A stretch of DNA of 64,000 nucleotides from Gammaproteobacteria bacterium (GTDB lineage Bacteria; Pseudomonadota; Gammaproteobacteria; GCA-001735895), in assembly GCA_024225395.1 (NCBI GenBank), contig JAAEMR010000177.1, positions 24,100-88,099 of the forward strand, written 5' to 3'. A program made the translations under genes and the position numbers. Under the pieces are notes generated by a model that searched no databases, had not been told where the DNA came from, and worked only from the letters and a program-made list of their open reading frames with translations. The stretch's first letter is position 1. Each line of letters opens with the position of its first letter. Shown here in pieces: positions 55,366 to 64,000 of the stretch.

Positions 55366-55831
55366 TGAACCATAAATCAAGAGTCGATAATACCCCTTCA
55401 TTTTCTGACTGTCATTCAACACCAACTGCATGGAGCACGTTATCCCAAAGTCAGGGAAAGCCTGCGTTTCTATTGATGCCACTCCCTGTTATCACTGCGT
55501 ATCGCGCTGCATTCGTCGCTCCTTTCCAAGCCATATAAAGTGGCTTTGACTTCTTGATTGCACAAATTAGCAATATTGATAGCCTCTTCTATTTTGCGGC
55601 TAAAAAACTGCAATCCAGGTTATTTAGTCATCGAAATTAACTCATCTTCAGTGCCTGAAAAGATACGAGGTTTTCTTTCTAATTTATGGATATCTTATTA
55701 ATTGCCATTTTATAGTCCATTCCTGATAGGCTGTAGACATTAGCAAGTATGTCAGGAGCCGTCATTTAAAAAATGTGAGTGCCTGGTAAGCTGTTTATGG
55801 CATTCTGCTGAAAAAAATTGAGGAGTTCAAT
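55366..55831. other. Gene-poor stretch before the envelope cluster
   Basis: About 465 bases. On the minus strand a short frame (about 55480-55620, containing SRKIEEAINIANLCNQEV) may be a remnant of a larger gene but has no start, domain or ribosome site. The left copy of a direct repeat (55666-55704) lies here. Confidence 0.35.
55666..55704 (+). repeat. Left copy of imperfect direct repeat
   Basis: CGAGGTTTTC followed by TCTAATTTATGGAT(A/G)TCTT(A/G)TTAATT. The same about 38-base sequence, with a one-base indel and three substitutions, recurs at 58929-58966. The two copies flank the three-gene envelope cluster. Confidence 0.6.
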
Positions 55832-56317
55832 GTGAATCCATATGCTGCCCAAAGCTTCATGCATTCAGTATTAGCAGCATGGGTCATATCATTTACTTCT
55901 TTATCCTTTGCCGCAATCAATCCTGAAGAGTTAAAAAAAGGACATCCAGAACACCTAAAGATTGAAGTTTTGGCAAGTCATATTGATAACAGAGGAGGCA
56001 AGTCTAGAGTGTCTCTTGCTGCCAAAGTTTTGCAAGTCTTCCATAGTGAGTCAGGTTTGGTCGCAGGGAATATCATTCTGGTCACTTATTTGCAGGACCA
56101 TGTGCGCACTGAAAAAGAACACGCTGAACACCGAGAACGTGTAAAGAAAGGATACGTAGGGCCTCAGTTTTTTACTTACCCACCAGCACTGGAGGCGGGC
56201 ATAGTTACAGAAGCACACCTCGCCAGGTTGGTGGAAGCGGGAGCAAGTGGTCACGTCTTTACTCCAACAGCATCACAGTATTCATTTGAGCCATCTTTTA
56301 AAATCAAACAACAATAA
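55832..56317 (+). CDS. Exported protein of unknown function
   Basis: 161-aa protein starting at GTG 55832 with a GAGGAG ribosome site. Signal peptide HSVLAAWVISFTSLSFA, then LKIEVLASHIDNRGGKSRVSLAAKVLQVF, which suggests a beta-rich small domain. No family recognised. It is followed with no gap by the lipoprotein gene (TAATATG), so the two are translationally linked and probably act together in the periplasm. Confidence 0.75.
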   Translation: MNPYAAQSFMHSVLAAWVISFTSLSFAAINPEELKKGHPEHLKIEVLASHIDNRGGKSRVSLAAKVLQVFHSESGLVAGNIILVTYLQDHVRTEKEHAEHRERVKKGYVGPQFFTYPPALEAGIVTEAHLARLVEAGASGHVFTPTASQYSFEPSFKIKQQ

Positions 56318-56318
56318 T

Positions 56319-58391
56319 ATGCATATTTATAGAACGTTTACATTACTTATTTTACCAATAATTCTTACTGGTTGCGGGGGAGCAAAATTAGATGAGAAAT
56401 TGGAAGCTGAACTGGTTGATGCGAATTCATTGCCATACCCTACTAAGTATCTGTATCCAACTAAAAAGAAATATGATGATGGATACGCTAAATATGGTCG
56501 AGATGCATATAAAGATCTGACTGATCTTGTTAATGAGATGCTTGATACACAACAAATTGCAAAGGCAAATGCATATTTGGAGCTTATGAAAGAGATGCGC
56601 TTAAGCTCTGGATTTACAAAAGTGGGTGAACAATACCCTCATGTTGTTCTTAAGAAAAAGGCAGATAGTTTAGCGCTAGGACTTGAATTAGAAACGGCAT
56701 TTCAATTCGCGCTCCAGGGGGATATAGCAGCTGCTGAACAGATCGTAAACTGGTGTTGTGATTTTAGTGAATCAGAAGATCAAGCTCATCCACACCACGA
56801 ACAAGTGGAAGAAATCCTTAAGGCATTGGCCCCGCATGTAGCAATGACGTTTCTTGATAATCCTCAGCAATGGAAGAGTGATGAAAGAATAAAGCATATT
56901 ATAAAAAACTATGCACCATATTTTAACCCAAAAGATCTTAAGGCCGTTAAAGCCCGGTTTCTTGAATGGGCAACAAAAGATATTCTTCTTATAAAAGATT
57001 ATATTTCAAATCAACAGTACTTATTGGCACAGGAAAAGGCAGAATACCTAAATGATGTTTATGCTGAAATGATCATTCTTGACAGTGAGATTAGTTTGCC
57101 CGTTATCAACGCACGTGCACGTAAATATCATGAATTACTGGCATCCCGCCCTGAAATTTCAGTATGGACTAAACTCGCACATGAAAGAATTGCCTGGTTT
57201 TTTTTCAAAGGCAATTATGTGTCAATGCCAGAATATAAAGTACATGGTGAAAACAAATTAAAAATTAAAACTGTATCTAAGCTCGATGACTATTGTTTCC
57301 CGTATAAAAATCGTGATTGGGAATTTTATTTACTGGATAACAAGGAAGCTGAAGTGACTATTGATCTGTATGATTGTAAATTTGCAGGGATAAAAAATAG
57401 CTACAGTTACCAAAAAAGAGGCATGGTCACAAAAACCCGATGGGAAACCTATGAAGAAAAAGTACCTGTTTATGAGTCAATAACAACTTATGAAGAGCAT
57501 AAAACCACTAGTTACAAACTTGATATGGGCCAAACAACCAAGTGCTTGACGACTAAAAATAACCGATGTACCTCTACTTATCGAACGACCGCAGACCCTG
57601 TTGTTGTGCCTGAATCCACTTATTTAATACCAAAAACAGAAAATACTTTAGTGGGCTACAAAACAGTAACTCGTAGGCGGGCTATAAACTACCAGGAACC
57701 TGGATTAACAACAAGATCAGGAGGCGCTCATTGGTCAGCAATAACTGGGAAAGTTCATATGACATATCAAGGGGCTTATAGTTATAAAGCTATCTACGTA
57801 GATAAAGATTTTATAGTTGGAGAATTACACTCTGCTTTTAGAGATCTGGCCAACGAATTTGACTTGAAAGCATCGATAAATTTTGATCATCAAAATGCCT
57901 ATCAGTATCGATACGATGAGTTGCTGGAAATTTTATTGGAAACAAAAGATTTACCTCTAAGGGAGTCATTAACTGCACAATTGTTTTATCTTTATTCACT
58001 AATCGATAGTAAACCGACTGTAAAGCCCAAATCAGAAAATATATTTAAAGATAAATATGGTATTGGTCTGGAAATGGCTGGTGCGCTCGATCCTAAGATG
58101 AAAGAACCAGAACCTTCTAAAATAAAGGGCACGCGACTTCTATATGATAAAAGTGCTGAGCAATATACACCTCATAAATTTGAAAAAGTAAAAGTGATAG
58201 CGCCTAAATCACATTATTTAATGAAAAGAATTTCAGAAAATAGAGTTTTCTGGAGTGTGTGTGACGGACCTTACTGGCCACCTGGAAAAGAAGTTGGTGA
58301 AGCAGAAGCTAAAATTTGTTACAACAAATCTCCAAATTACTGGGATAAAAGAGCTAAAGAGCTAAAGAGCGAAGAAATCAAGCAGTATTGA
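56319..58391 (+). CDS. Large lipoprotein of unknown function
   Basis: 690-aa lipoprotein from ATG 56319: MHIYRTFTLLILPIILTGC with lipobox LTGC. An in-frame codon at 56247 would destroy this signal. The first half is helical and Lys/Glu-rich (about residues 30-340). A Tyr/Thr-rich beta-like stretch follows at about 368-470, including ETYEEKVPVYESITTYEEH and paired cysteines TKCLTTKNNRC. No domain recognised. Starts 1 base after the exported 161-aa gene. An AT-rich gene between direct repeats, so acquisition is plausible. Confidence 0.78.
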   Translation: MHIYRTFTLLILPIILTGCGGAKLDEKLEAELVDANSLPYPTKYLYPTKKKYDDGYAKYGRDAYKDLTDLVNEMLDTQQIAKANAYLELMKEMRLSSGFTKVGEQYPHVVLKKKADSLALGLELETAFQFALQGDIAAAEQIVNWCCDFSESEDQAHPHHEQVEEILKALAPHVAMTFLDNPQQWKSDERIKHIIKNYAPYFNPKDLKAVKARFLEWATKDILLIKDYISNQQYLLAQEKAEYLNDVYAEMIILDSEISLPVINARARKYHELLASRPEISVWTKLAHERIAWFFFKGNYVSMPEYKVHGENKLKIKTVSKLDDYCFPYKNRDWEFYLLDNKEAEVTIDLYDCKFAGIKNSYSYQKRGMVTKTRWETYEEKVPVYESITTYEEHKTTSYKLDMGQTTKCLTTKNNRCTSTYRTTADPVVVPESTYLIPKTENTLVGYKTVTRRRAINYQEPGLTTRSGGAHWSAITGKVHMTYQGAYSYKAIYVDKDFIVGELHSAFRDLANEFDLKASINFDHQNAYQYRYDELLEILLETKDLPLRESLTAQLFYLYSLIDSKPTVKPKSENIFKDKYGIGLEMAGALDPKMKEPEPSKIKGTRLLYDKSAEQYTPHKFEKVKVIAPKSHYLMKRISENRVFWSVCDGPYWPPGKEVGEAEAKICYNKSPNYWDKRAKELKSEEIKQY

Positions 58392-58549
58392 AATAATAAT
58401 ATTGTAAGATATTTATCTGATACTTATAAAGTTTACTGTATTACTTAATTACCAAATGCATAAGAATATAGGCTTATGACTCTAATCGCTAACTTAACAT
58501 TCAATCCAAATTTTACATTGGATCAAAATAAGACTAAAAAAAGATATTA

Positions 58550-58807
58550 ATGGGAATTTTCTTTATTGGATTGTTGATAGTTAGTACTTTTTTCTTGTGG
58601 TTTTTCTATGCCATAGTTAAGTGGAAAGGGATTTGGAAAAGGGTTGTATTTATTCCTTTTGTTATCTGGTTTTTGTTTTTAGCAGACTTATTAATTAACT
58701 TACAATCACGAAATTTTTGGCCATTTGATATCTTAACATGGAGTACGATCTGTTTATTAATAATGGGCGTAATTGGAGTAATTAAGGTGTTTAGAACAAA
58801 GACATAG
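58550..58807 (+). CDS. Small membrane protein (about three helices)
   Basis: 85-aa hydrophobic protein: FFIGLLIVSTFFLWFFYAI, VVFIPFVIWFLFLADLLINL and TICLLIMGVIGVIKVF are membrane segments. No family recognised. It lies 158 bases after the lipoprotein gene, same strand and composition, and may be the third member of the envelope cluster. Confidence 0.6.
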   Translation: MGIFFIGLLIVSTFFLWFFYAIVKWKGIWKRVVFIPFVIWFLFLADLLINLQSRNFWPFDILTWSTICLLIMGVIGVIKVFRTKT

Positions 58808-59336
58808 ACTAGATATAGAAAGTAGTAATGAGTGACCGGCCTAGTAGAAGTGTCTTGGCAAACCTGGTATTAGGATCACATATATGTCTTATTAGTTATT
58901 AATTTGTCTTATTGATTATTCATTCTCTCGAGGTTTTCATCTAATTTATGGATGTCTTGTTAATTTTCAAGTCTCTAAACGGCACAAAGAAGATATCTAT
59001 TTGTATCTTTGGAAGCTGCAAGGAATGCTAATTTCATTCTGTCAACGCTACTGTCTAATGGAATAAACACATACTGGACGTGTTTAATCTCTAATGAAAA
59101 AGGGACAATCTCTTTGAAATTACTCAGTCAGATACTATAATTAAATTTTATTTAGATATCAATCTAGTTAGGCAACTATGAAATCAAATAGAAGGATTGT
59201 CATATCTCAATCCTTTCTATGCATGACTGATAGCTGTAGTTTTTTGACTCAATTACTCAACAGTCCCGGTCAAGAGTAGTTAAATATTAGGACTCTTATT
59301 TAGACTCATTTATGCTGTTATCAGTTGTGAGGTCTA
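58808..59336. other. Non-coding stretch with repeats
   Basis: About 530 bases without a credible gene. It holds CATATATGTCTTA (58879-58891), repeated exactly at 63825-63837, and the right copy of the 38-base direct repeat. Confidence 0.5.
58929..58966 (+). repeat. Right copy of imperfect direct repeat
   Basis: Partner of 55666-55704; CGAGGTTTTC-A-TCTAATTTATGGAT with small differences. Together they bracket a 3.2-kb cluster of three envelope genes. Confidence 0.6.
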
Positions 59337-59824
59337 ATGATGAAAATGTCTATTGTATTTATACTCTTTTGATTGAAGCCGGTATATGCCGTTGACACCA
59401 TGATCTATGCAGCCAATTACCACCCCGTACCAGATCAATGAGGGCCCACACCTCGGCTTTGCTATTGAGATTTTAAGGGAGTCGAGAGATGTATAGGGCA
59501 CAACTCAGTTGACAAAATTCGGACCCTGGCTTCGGTCTCTGAAAAATGGCAACTACTCGTGATAATGCTATCATGCTAGCGCTTTATCGCACAGCCTCAC
59601 GCGATAAAGATTTTAAGTGGGTAGTCAAATATTCAAAGTCTGAGACTGCGTTTCTTCGCATGGGTGATCCGATTAATAGTCTTGACCAGGCCCGCCGTCT
59701 CGATAGTATTGGTATGATGCATAAAAGTTTCATGGATGACTTGCTGAAAGCCGCTGGTTCAAGGGTGTATGCTGCTAAAAATGTTGGGCGCAACAGCATA
59801 AGGGTGGCAGAAAATGTGATTTGA
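59337..59824 (+). pseudogene. Decayed amino-acid-type periplasmic binding protein
   Basis: Three frames together resemble a family 3 solute-binding protein. Frame 1 begins MMKMSIVFILF then a stop, continuing to VYAVDTMIYAANYHP. Frame 2 reads YQINEGPHLGFAIEILRESRDV. Frame 3 (59546-59824) reads TRDNAIMLALYRTASRDKDFKWVVKYS with LDQARRLDSIGMMHKSFMDDLLKAAG. There are at least two frameshifts, in-frame stops, a lost middle and a missing C-terminus. It lies just upstream of an intact binding protein of another family. Confidence 0.72.
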
Positions 59825-59919
59825 AGCACGGCTAGAAAAATAAATTCCATATATTAAAATATTCACGTAAATGTAATTAATTATCAAAATCTAAAGATAT
59901 ATTAATAAAGGAACTTCCT

Positions 59920-60891
59920 ATGAAAAATCAACAATTATTTACTCTAATAAATATTCTATTGATGGCTATGTTCTTAATGTGGGGTAGTGCATACGGGGCA
60001 GAAAAACGGCTCGCATATATAGTCTCCGATTTGCGAATTCCCTTTTGGGAGATAATGAAACGAGGTATTGATTCAAATGCCGAGACACTGGGTTACAAGG
60101 TGGATTTCTATAGTGCCGATAACAATGCGAAGCAGGAACTGGAGTTCACTGTCAAGGCTATCAGAGATAAGGTTAATGGCATCATCCTTTCACCGACCAA
60201 CTCCTCTGCTGCCGTTACCATCCTCAAGTTAGCCAGGAAAGCTGGCATTCCGGTTGTAATTTCGGATATCGGTACAGACGGTGGGGATTACGTAAGCTTC
60301 ATTTCCTCCGATAATCAGAAAGGCTCTTATCAGATCGGCAAGGTACTGGTCAGGGCATTGCTGGAGCATGGATGGGGTGAGGGTAGAGTGGGCATCATCG
60401 CTATTCCACAAAAACGTACTAATGGCCAGGCTCGTACCACTGGTTTTATGAAAGCGATGGGTGAGGCTGGTATCAGAGGGGCAGACATTCTCCAGCAGGT
60501 GGATTTTTCCTACCAGGAGACCTTTAATCTTGCAAGTGAGCTGATCAATAATTATCCTGATCTAAGGGCGCTTTGGCTACAGGGTTCGGACCGCTATCAG
60601 GGGGCGCTGGATGCCATAGCAGCAACTGGTAAAAAAGGGCAGATACTGCTCATCTGTTTTGATGCAGAACCAGAGTTCCTGCAAATGATTCCTGCTGGAA
60701 CTCTTGTGGGCGCTGCTATGCAGCAACCTTTTCTCATGGGAGAAAAAGCTGTCGAGGCAATGGATAACCACCTCAAGGGCGAACAGGTACTTCATCACCA
60801 GATGCTCCCCATCTTGCCCATTTCAAAAAAAAATATCTCTGAGCAATTACCCATCATCCGCCGCAATGTACTGGGCATGATCGAGGAATAG
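59920..60891 (+). CDS. Periplasmic sugar-type binding protein (Peripla_BP_4 family)
   Basis: 323-aa binding protein with signal peptide ILLMAMFLMWGSAYG and mature start KRLAYIVSDLRIPFWEIMKRG, as in RbsB/TorT-type proteins. VNGIILSPTNSSAAVTILKLARKAGIPVV and LWLQGSDRYQGALDAI are ligand-cleft segments. An AAAGGA ribosome site precedes ATG. No ABC permease or ATPase is nearby; instead a GGDEF-EAL sensor follows 8 bases later. This suggests signal reception (compare TorT-TorS or LuxP-LuxQ) rather than transport. Confidence 0.9.
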   Translation: MKNQQLFTLINILLMAMFLMWGSAYGAEKRLAYIVSDLRIPFWEIMKRGIDSNAETLGYKVDFYSADNNAKQELEFTVKAIRDKVNGIILSPTNSSAAVTILKLARKAGIPVVISDIGTDGGDYVSFISSDNQKGSYQIGKVLVRALLEHGWGEGRVGIIAIPQKRTNGQARTTGFMKAMGEAGIRGADILQQVDFSYQETFNLASELINNYPDLRALWLQGSDRYQGALDAIAATGKKGQILLICFDAEPEFLQMIPAGTLVGAAMQQPFLMGEKAVEAMDNHLKGEQVLHHQMLPILPISKKNISEQLPIIRRNVLGMIEE

Positions 60892-60899
60892 GAGTTCGT

Positions 60900-63764
60900 A
60901 TGACTAAAGTGGATAAAACCAAACGCTCACTCTACCTATTACTTGGAGTTCTCATCGTTGCAACTGTAGTATTAGTTTTGGGGCTGCAGGGAACCTATAG
61001 TTATCTAACAAAAAAGCAGCAAATTGTTGATAGGATGAAGCAGGACGCGACCATGAGTGCCGCAATCTTGCAGAAAAATATCGTAACACTCATAGAGGCC
61101 TATGCCATCAATGAGTACAGCAAATTGGTCACTACTGAAGTCAAGCTGCGAGAACACTTCGCCATTATCATCAAGGATAACAACATGGGTACGATTGTTG
61201 GTGAAGAAGTGTTCACCAGTGGAGCGATCCGTGATCCATCCGGAACCGTTATTGAATTTGACGCTAATAACCCAGTCCATCACCGTTGGCTCCAAAACAA
61301 CTTATATCAGAATGAAGTACCAGTAATATCTACTTCTGGTACTCCTCTGGGCAGCATTACGATATATATGGACGATATTACGATAAAGCAAAAACTCAAA
61401 GATATTCTTCTTCAGAGCATCAGCGGTACCCTTTTTATTTCACTACTATTGATTGTCCTGCTCATTGTTGCTATCCAACGCATCATCGTTCGTCCCCTCG
61501 CAAAGATTGCCTTCATTATTGAACAGTCTGGTAGAGATGGTATTCCTACTACTAATATCCCCGACTCTCCTTATGGAGAAATTTCCATTCTGACAGATAC
61601 CATGAACGATATGCGCCTGCGTCTAGGAAAATCCCGGAAAGAGTTGCAAAGTGCCAACAATCAACTTGAGGAACGGGTAAATACCAGAACCCAAGAGCTG
61701 CTTGAAGCAAACCAGCTTTTACAAAAAAGCGAAGAAAAATTCAGGTTTGTTTCTGAAAATCTTCAAGAAGGCTTGTGGACTACAGATAGCGAAGACAGGA
61801 TGACATTTTGCAATAAAAGAATGGAAGAGATATCTGGTGTAACAAGAGAAGATGTTATTGGTTTAAGCATAATGGAGGATTTTCCAGAGGAAACCACACA
61901 GCATTTTTTACCTTTTTACCTGAAGGCAAAACAACAACTAAAACCCATTTCTTATGAGACTAATGTCGTAACCCCCGGTAAAGAGAAAACTGTTCAAGCC
62001 GGTTGGCTTATTCCAAAAATTAATAACGGAAAGTACGATGGAATAGTATGTACTATCGATGATATTTCCGAGCGCATAAAATCAGAACAGGAAATTCGCC
62101 TGCTTTCGAAAGCGGTAGAGCAAAGCCCAGTTTCAATTATAATAACGGATGCTGACGCAAAAATTGAGTATGTGAACTCTGCCTTTGAGAAAGTAACGGG
62201 GTATGGTTTAGAAGAGGTTGTTGGCAAAAATCCGCGGCTACTTAAGTCGGGCAACACCCCTAGCGGAATATACAAAGAATTATGGCAGACAATTACACAG
62301 GGTAAGACCAAGGATTGTGAGCTCCAAAACCGAAAAAAAAATGGAGAGATATTCTGGGAGAACGCACATTTTTCATCAGTTAAAAATAGCAAGGGTATTA
62401 TCACTCACTATCTAGCACTAAAAGAAGATATTACTGACCGAAAAATTCAGGAGGAGAAAATATTACACCAGGCACATTTTGATGCTTTAACGGATTTACC
62501 AAATCGATTTCTTTCGCTGGATCGTTTGTCTCAATTACTCATTGAAACTGAGCGTAATAAAAAACATGTTGCGGTGTTATTTATAGACCTGGATGACTTC
62601 AAGAAAGTAAATGATTCGCTTGGTCATGATGTAGGAGATAATTTACTTATTAAAACAGCAGGTCGCCTTAGTAGTGTTATACGTAGTGGTGACACTGTAG
62701 GGCGTTTGGGTGGTGATGAGTTTATTGTGCTTCTTAGCGGCCTTGATAAAGCATCCGATGCACAGCCTATTGCTGAGAATTTGTTAGAAAAATTCAGGGA
62801 GCCATTTATTATCGACAACAGGGAGCTAATAATCACTGCCAGTATAGGTATCTCAATATTTCCTGAGGATGGTACAGATGCATCTGAATTATTGCGCAAT
62901 GCAGACTCAGCTATGTACCACTCCAAGGATCTCGGCCGAAATGCCTATTCTTATTTCACCGATGCAATGAATCAAAATATCTCACGTCGACTGAGTTTAG
63001 AAGAGCAATTAATCGGTGCCTTAGATCGCAATGAATTCTCAGTTTTCTACCAGCCTAAAATTGATATGGCTACGAGTCAAATTATGGGCGCAGAAGCGTT
63101 GTTACGCTGGAGTAATCCTGCCCTTGGGGATATTCCTCCTGATGAATTTATTCCTATTGCAGAGCAATCCGAAGTAATTATTTCACTTGGGGAGTATGTG
63201 CTTAAAGAAGCACTGGAAAAAACGGCTCAGTGGCAAAAACAATATCTCCCTGAATTTCAAATTGCAGTAAATGTTTCACCACGACAATTCCGCGATCTAG
63301 GGTTCGTGTCTTTTATTGCAGCTGCTATTAGTGATGCTGGCATTAGGGGTGATCATTTAGAATTAGAAATAACAGAAGGTGTACTGATGGGTAGTTATTG
63401 CTATATAGATGATGCGCTTGATGAAATCAATAACTTGCATGTCAGTATTGCCATGGATGATTTTGGTACAGGTTATTCATCATTAAGTTATTTACGTAGC
63501 TATCCATTTAATGTTTTGAAAATTGATCGCAGTTTTGTAAATGATATTTCGGTTGATATTGCCGATCGAGAATTAACCAATGCGGCAATAGCAATGGCGC
63601 ATGGATTAAATTTAAAAGTGGTTGCCGAAGGTATTGAAACAGAAGAGCAGCTAGCTATACTCCAAAATTTAAATTGTGATTACGGACAGGGGTATTTGTT
63701 TAGTAAACCAATATCAGCTGAGAAATTTACTGAGTTAATGAAAGTTAGAGAGTCAAACCCTTAA
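60900..63764 (+). CDS. Membrane PAS-PAS-GGDEF-EAL c-di-GMP enzyme
   Basis: 954-aa sensor. One helix (SLYLLLGVLIVATVVLVLGL), a periplasmic domain (about 35-170), a second helix (TLFISLLLIVLLIVAI), a HAMP-like linker and coiled coil to about 275, two PAS domains (about 280-400 and 405-525), GGDEF (RLGGDEFIVLL) and EAL (GAEALLRW, LELEITEGVLM). Both catalytic motifs are intact, so it may make and break c-di-GMP. It follows the binding protein by 8 bases; the periplasmic domain probably docks it. Confidence 0.93.
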   Translation: MTKVDKTKRSLYLLLGVLIVATVVLVLGLQGTYSYLTKKQQIVDRMKQDATMSAAILQKNIVTLIEAYAINEYSKLVTTEVKLREHFAIIIKDNNMGTIVGEEVFTSGAIRDPSGTVIEFDANNPVHHRWLQNNLYQNEVPVISTSGTPLGSITIYMDDITIKQKLKDILLQSISGTLFISLLLIVLLIVAIQRIIVRPLAKIAFIIEQSGRDGIPTTNIPDSPYGEISILTDTMNDMRLRLGKSRKELQSANNQLEERVNTRTQELLEANQLLQKSEEKFRFVSENLQEGLWTTDSEDRMTFCNKRMEEISGVTREDVIGLSIMEDFPEETTQHFLPFYLKAKQQLKPISYETNVVTPGKEKTVQAGWLIPKINNGKYDGIVCTIDDISERIKSEQEIRLLSKAVEQSPVSIIITDADAKIEYVNSAFEKVTGYGLEEVVGKNPRLLKSGNTPSGIYKELWQTITQGKTKDCELQNRKKNGEIFWENAHFSSVKNSKGIITHYLALKEDITDRKIQEEKILHQAHFDALTDLPNRFLSLDRLSQLLIETERNKKHVAVLFIDLDDFKKVNDSLGHDVGDNLLIKTAGRLSSVIRSGDTVGRLGGDEFIVLLSGLDKASDAQPIAENLLEKFREPFIIDNRELIITASIGISIFPEDGTDASELLRNADSAMYHSKDLGRNAYSYFTDAMNQNISRRLSLEEQLIGALDRNEFSVFYQPKIDMATSQIMGAEALLRWSNPALGDIPPDEFIPIAEQSEVIISLGEYVLKEALEKTAQWQKQYLPEFQIAVNVSPRQFRDLGFVSFIAAAISDAGIRGDHLELEITEGVLMGSYCYIDDALDEINNLHVSIAMDDFGTGYSSLSYLRSYPFNVLKIDRSFVNDISVDIADRELTNAAIAMAHGLNLKVVAEGIETEEQLAILQNLNCDYGQGYLFSKPISAEKFTELMKVRESNP

Positions 63765-63780
63765 TAGCGAATTAAATATA

Positions 63781-63837
63781 TAAGACACATATGGACGTCT
63801 CTCTACTGTCAAGGCGCAATAATTCATATATGTCTTA
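63781..63837. repeat. Inverted repeat next to transposase fragment
   Basis: TAAGACACATATG (63781-63793) faces CATATATGTCTTA (63825-63837), differing at one position. The right arm is an exact copy of 58879-58891. It lies between the GGDEF-EAL gene and a transposase fragment and may be an insertion-sequence end. Confidence 0.45.
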
Positions 63838-63867
63838 ATAATTTGCACGCTCACTTAGCCGGAGAAG

Positions 63868-64000
63868 ATGTTTTGCAGCTATTACGATATTGCAAGGCTA
63901 GCTGACCAGGGTGTAGATTCCGTAGTTACCACGCGTAGAAAGCCGGTAATAGTATCAGAGGCTGACAAGATTCTGGGTGAAGATGATCTGCTATTCATTG
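63868..64000 (+). pseudogene. IS4-type transposase fragment (partial)
   Basis: The plus frame reads MFCSYYDIARLADQGVDSVVT, then KPVIVSEADKILGEDDLLFI, matching the central DDE region of IS4-family transposases (FCSY..I..L...GVD). The N-terminal part is absent upstream, since a stop lies just before, so this copy is probably truncated. It continues past the window end. Confidence 0.6.

Noticed and set aside
55480..55620. Minus-strand frame containing SRKIEEAINIANLCNQEV
   Set aside because: No start codon context, domain or neighbour link; cannot be told from chance.

Overview
The window reads as a chromosome segment of a gammaproteobacterium with moderately low GC. The evidence is the gene families present: a PlsB-type acyltransferase, gammaproteobacterial BtuBFCD, CcdAB, FolX/FolM and many GGDEF/EAL proteins. 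The metabolism suggested is that of a flexible, probably aquatic, heterotroph/lithotroph that handles H2 and formate through soluble NAD-linked enzymes. No ribosomal RNA or tRNA gene was recognised. The species cannot be named from the sequence alone.

Layout, left to right. 1-4078 (minus): an operon with a lysine-2,3-aminomutase-like radical SAM enzyme, both subunits of a 3-oxoacid CoA-transferase and a class III aminotransferase (cut by the window edge). 4323-9236 (plus): a complete soluble NAD-reducing [NiFe]-hydrogenase operon, hoxFUYH plus the protease hoxW, followed by a CBS-domain protein and an ion-transporter-like permease. 11213-17892: mixed housekeeping genes (GNAT, exported MsrA, lipase-like hydrolase, PlsB-like acyltransferase, glutamine amidotransferase, diguanylate cyclase, TauE/SafE permease). 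18040-22777: a cobalamin riboswitch controlling btuB-btuF-btuC-btuD. 22850-24963: acyP and aroA. 25155-28062: three gene cassettes (diguanylate cyclase, ccdAB, lipoprotein hydrolase) separated by attC-like sites, with no integrase in view. 28527-32397: OsmC, an ECF sigma/anti-sigma/PDZ operon with a divergent small exported protein, and DoxX.

33609-44564: a catabolic and uptake cluster: LysR and an AEC permease, then divergently a class III CoA-transferase, acyl-CoA dehydrogenase, ThDP enzyme, aminotransferase, TAXI-TRAP binding protein, fused TRAP permease and UspA. 44612-50910: two unrecognised proteins next to a two-gene NAD-dependent formate dehydrogenase (fdsB-fdsA type). 51255-54291 (minus): a visibly more GC-rich tetrahydromonapterin operon (folX-folE-folM) with a DCC protein and an SDR. 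54510-58807: small membrane proteins and an AT-rich envelope cluster (exported 161-aa protein, 690-aa lipoprotein, 85-aa membrane protein) flanked by imperfect direct repeats. 59337-63764: a decayed amino-acid-type binding protein, then an intact periplasmic binding protein paired with a large PAS-GGDEF-EAL sensor. The window ends in an IS4-type transposase fragment.

How the parts work together: two NAD-linked modules (hydrogenase and formate dehydrogenase) would supply NADH. The two CoA-transferase/aminotransferase clusters look like dedicated routes for unidentified amino or oxo acids. Four c-di-GMP proteins and an ECF envelope regulon provide signalling. The strongest leads for undescribed biology are the aminomutase/aminotransferase/CoA-transferase operon, the TAXI-TRAP catabolic cluster, the repeat-flanked lipoprotein cluster, the binding-protein/GGDEF-EAL pair, and the paired ECF promoters, which match each other exactly in both boxes and in spacing.
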